Shown here in pieces: positions 5,144 through 5,563 of a stretch of DNA of 5,563 nucleotides. Position 1 is the stretch's first letter. Each line of letters opens with the position of its first letter. The stretch is from positions 1-5,563 of the forward strand of contig CAMDER010000120.1 of assembly GCA_945896935.1 (NCBI GenBank). The letters run 5' to 3'. Source of the stretch: Bifidobacterium breve. GTDB taxonomy: Bacteria > Actinomycetota > Acidimicrobiia > Acidimicrobiales > Ilumatobacteraceae. The position numbers and the translations under genes were made by a program. A model generated the notes under the pieces. That model saw nothing but the letters and a program-made list of their open reading frames with translations, did no database searches and had not been told where the DNA came from.

Positions 5144-5563
5144 TTAGTTGAGTCCGAGTGCAGCAAGTTCGGCACCAATTGTGGTGCTATCACCGTGACC
5201 AGTATGAACAATCGTCTCAGCCGGCAAACCAAACAGCTTGCGACGAATAGACGCAACGATGGTGTCGTAGTCGCTAAAACTTCGACCGGTTGCACCAGGC
5301 CCTCCGCAAAAGAGTGTGTCGCCACTAAAGATCGCGTCGCCACCGTCACCGGTTGCTCCGACAACATGAAAACAACAACCGCCTGGCGAGTGACCAGGTG
5401 TGTGAATGACGCCGATGTCGGCTGTAGCAACTTTCAAGACCCCACCATGCGTGAGTGATCCATCGGGTTGCGAATCTGGATACACAACTTGCCACAACAT
5501 CAAGTCGTCGGGGTGCAACAAGATCGGAGCATCAACAACATCTTGCAAAGCCATCGCAGCATT
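5144..5563 (-). CDS. Glyoxalase II-like metallo-beta-lactamase-fold hydrolase, C-terminal part (cut by right window edge)
   Basis: The visible 139 residues are the C-terminal portion of an MBL-fold hydrolase of the hydroxyacylglutathione hydrolase-like group, zinc- or iron-dependent thioester hydrolases. Metal-ligand motifs in view are HTPGHSPGG (metal His in the third MBL motif), FSGDTLFCGGPGATGRS (bridging Asp in GDTLF) and IVHTGHGDSTTIGAE (last metal His). Ahead of them, APILLHPDD resembles the segment that normally follows the HxHxDH motif, so that motif and the true start lie beyond the edge. The reading frame is open through NAAMALQ at the boundary, and the methionine at 5554 is probably internal. 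The substrate cannot be deduced; an organism lacking glutathione would use another thiol adduct. The gene reads toward engB with a 37-bp gap and no evident hairpin between, compatible with co-transcription. Fold and subgroup are secure; physiological function is not. Confidence 0.85.
   Translation of the reverse strand, partial: NAAMALQDVVDAPILLHPDDLMLWQVVYPDSQPDGSLTHGGVLKVATADIGVIHTPGHSPGGCCFHVVGATGDGGDAIFSGDTLFCGGPGATGRSFSDYDTIVASIRRKLFGLPAETIVHTGHGDSTTIGAELAALGLN

Noticed and set aside
5141..5458. Plus-strand 105-codon open frame across the hydrolase gene
   Set aside because: Antisense to clear metallo-beta-lactamase motifs and without family resemblance.
1..5563. CRISPR arrays, tRNA/rRNA genes, riboswitches, insertion sequences, phage or defence genes
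   Set aside because: Looked for by eye on both strands; no spaced direct repeats, tRNA-like cloverleafs, transposase motifs or defence domains were seen.

Overview
The window looks like an ordinary chromosomal segment from an actinobacterium. Acidimicrobiia (Ilumatobacter-like aquatic lineages) is my best guess, not a demonstrated assignment. The grounds are an EtfD-type membrane iron-sulfur oxidoreductase of the actinobacterial kind, moderate GC by eye, and start codons that mostly lack Shine-Dalgarno sequences but carry a -10-like hexamer 7-9 nt upstream, as expected for leaderless mRNAs.

Layout: (1) 1-779, minus strand: the 5' two thirds of xseA (exonuclease VII large subunit), running off the left edge. 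(2) 822-1577, plus strand: gpmA, 2,3-bisphosphoglycerate-dependent phosphoglycerate mutase, divergent from xseA across about 40 bp. Its frame stays open back to position 180, but that extension is antisense to xseA and is not coding. (3) 1578-1742: a 165-bp gap with a perfect 28-bp-arm hairpin just after gpmA and a good promoter abutting the next gene. (4) 1743-2168, plus: a small stand-alone cyclic-nucleotide-binding-domain protein. (5) 2169-2256: an 88-bp gap with a bulged stem-loop. (6) 2257-4521, plus: etfD-like protein with a membrane heme-b-type domain, two 4Fe-4S motifs and two CCG domains. (7) 4522-5106, minus: engB (ysxC/yihA), a ribosome-assembly GTPase whose stop codon directly abuts that of etfD. 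(8) 5144-5563, minus: the C-terminal part of a glyoxalase II-like metallo-beta-lactamase hydrolase, running off the right edge and possibly co-transcribed with engB.

The genes serve separate housekeeping tasks (DNA repair, glycolysis, possible nucleotide sensing, fatty-acid-derived electron transfer to menaquinone, ribosome assembly, thioester or related hydrolysis) and do not form one pathway. I found no CRISPR array, RNA gene, insertion sequence, phage gene, toxin-antitoxin pair or defence system, and no convincing undescribed multi-gene system. The points worth a second look are small-scale: the shared leaderless start architecture, the long perfect hairpin after gpmA, a hairpin that encloses both abutting convergent stop codons, and a strongly acidic N-terminal segment on XseA.
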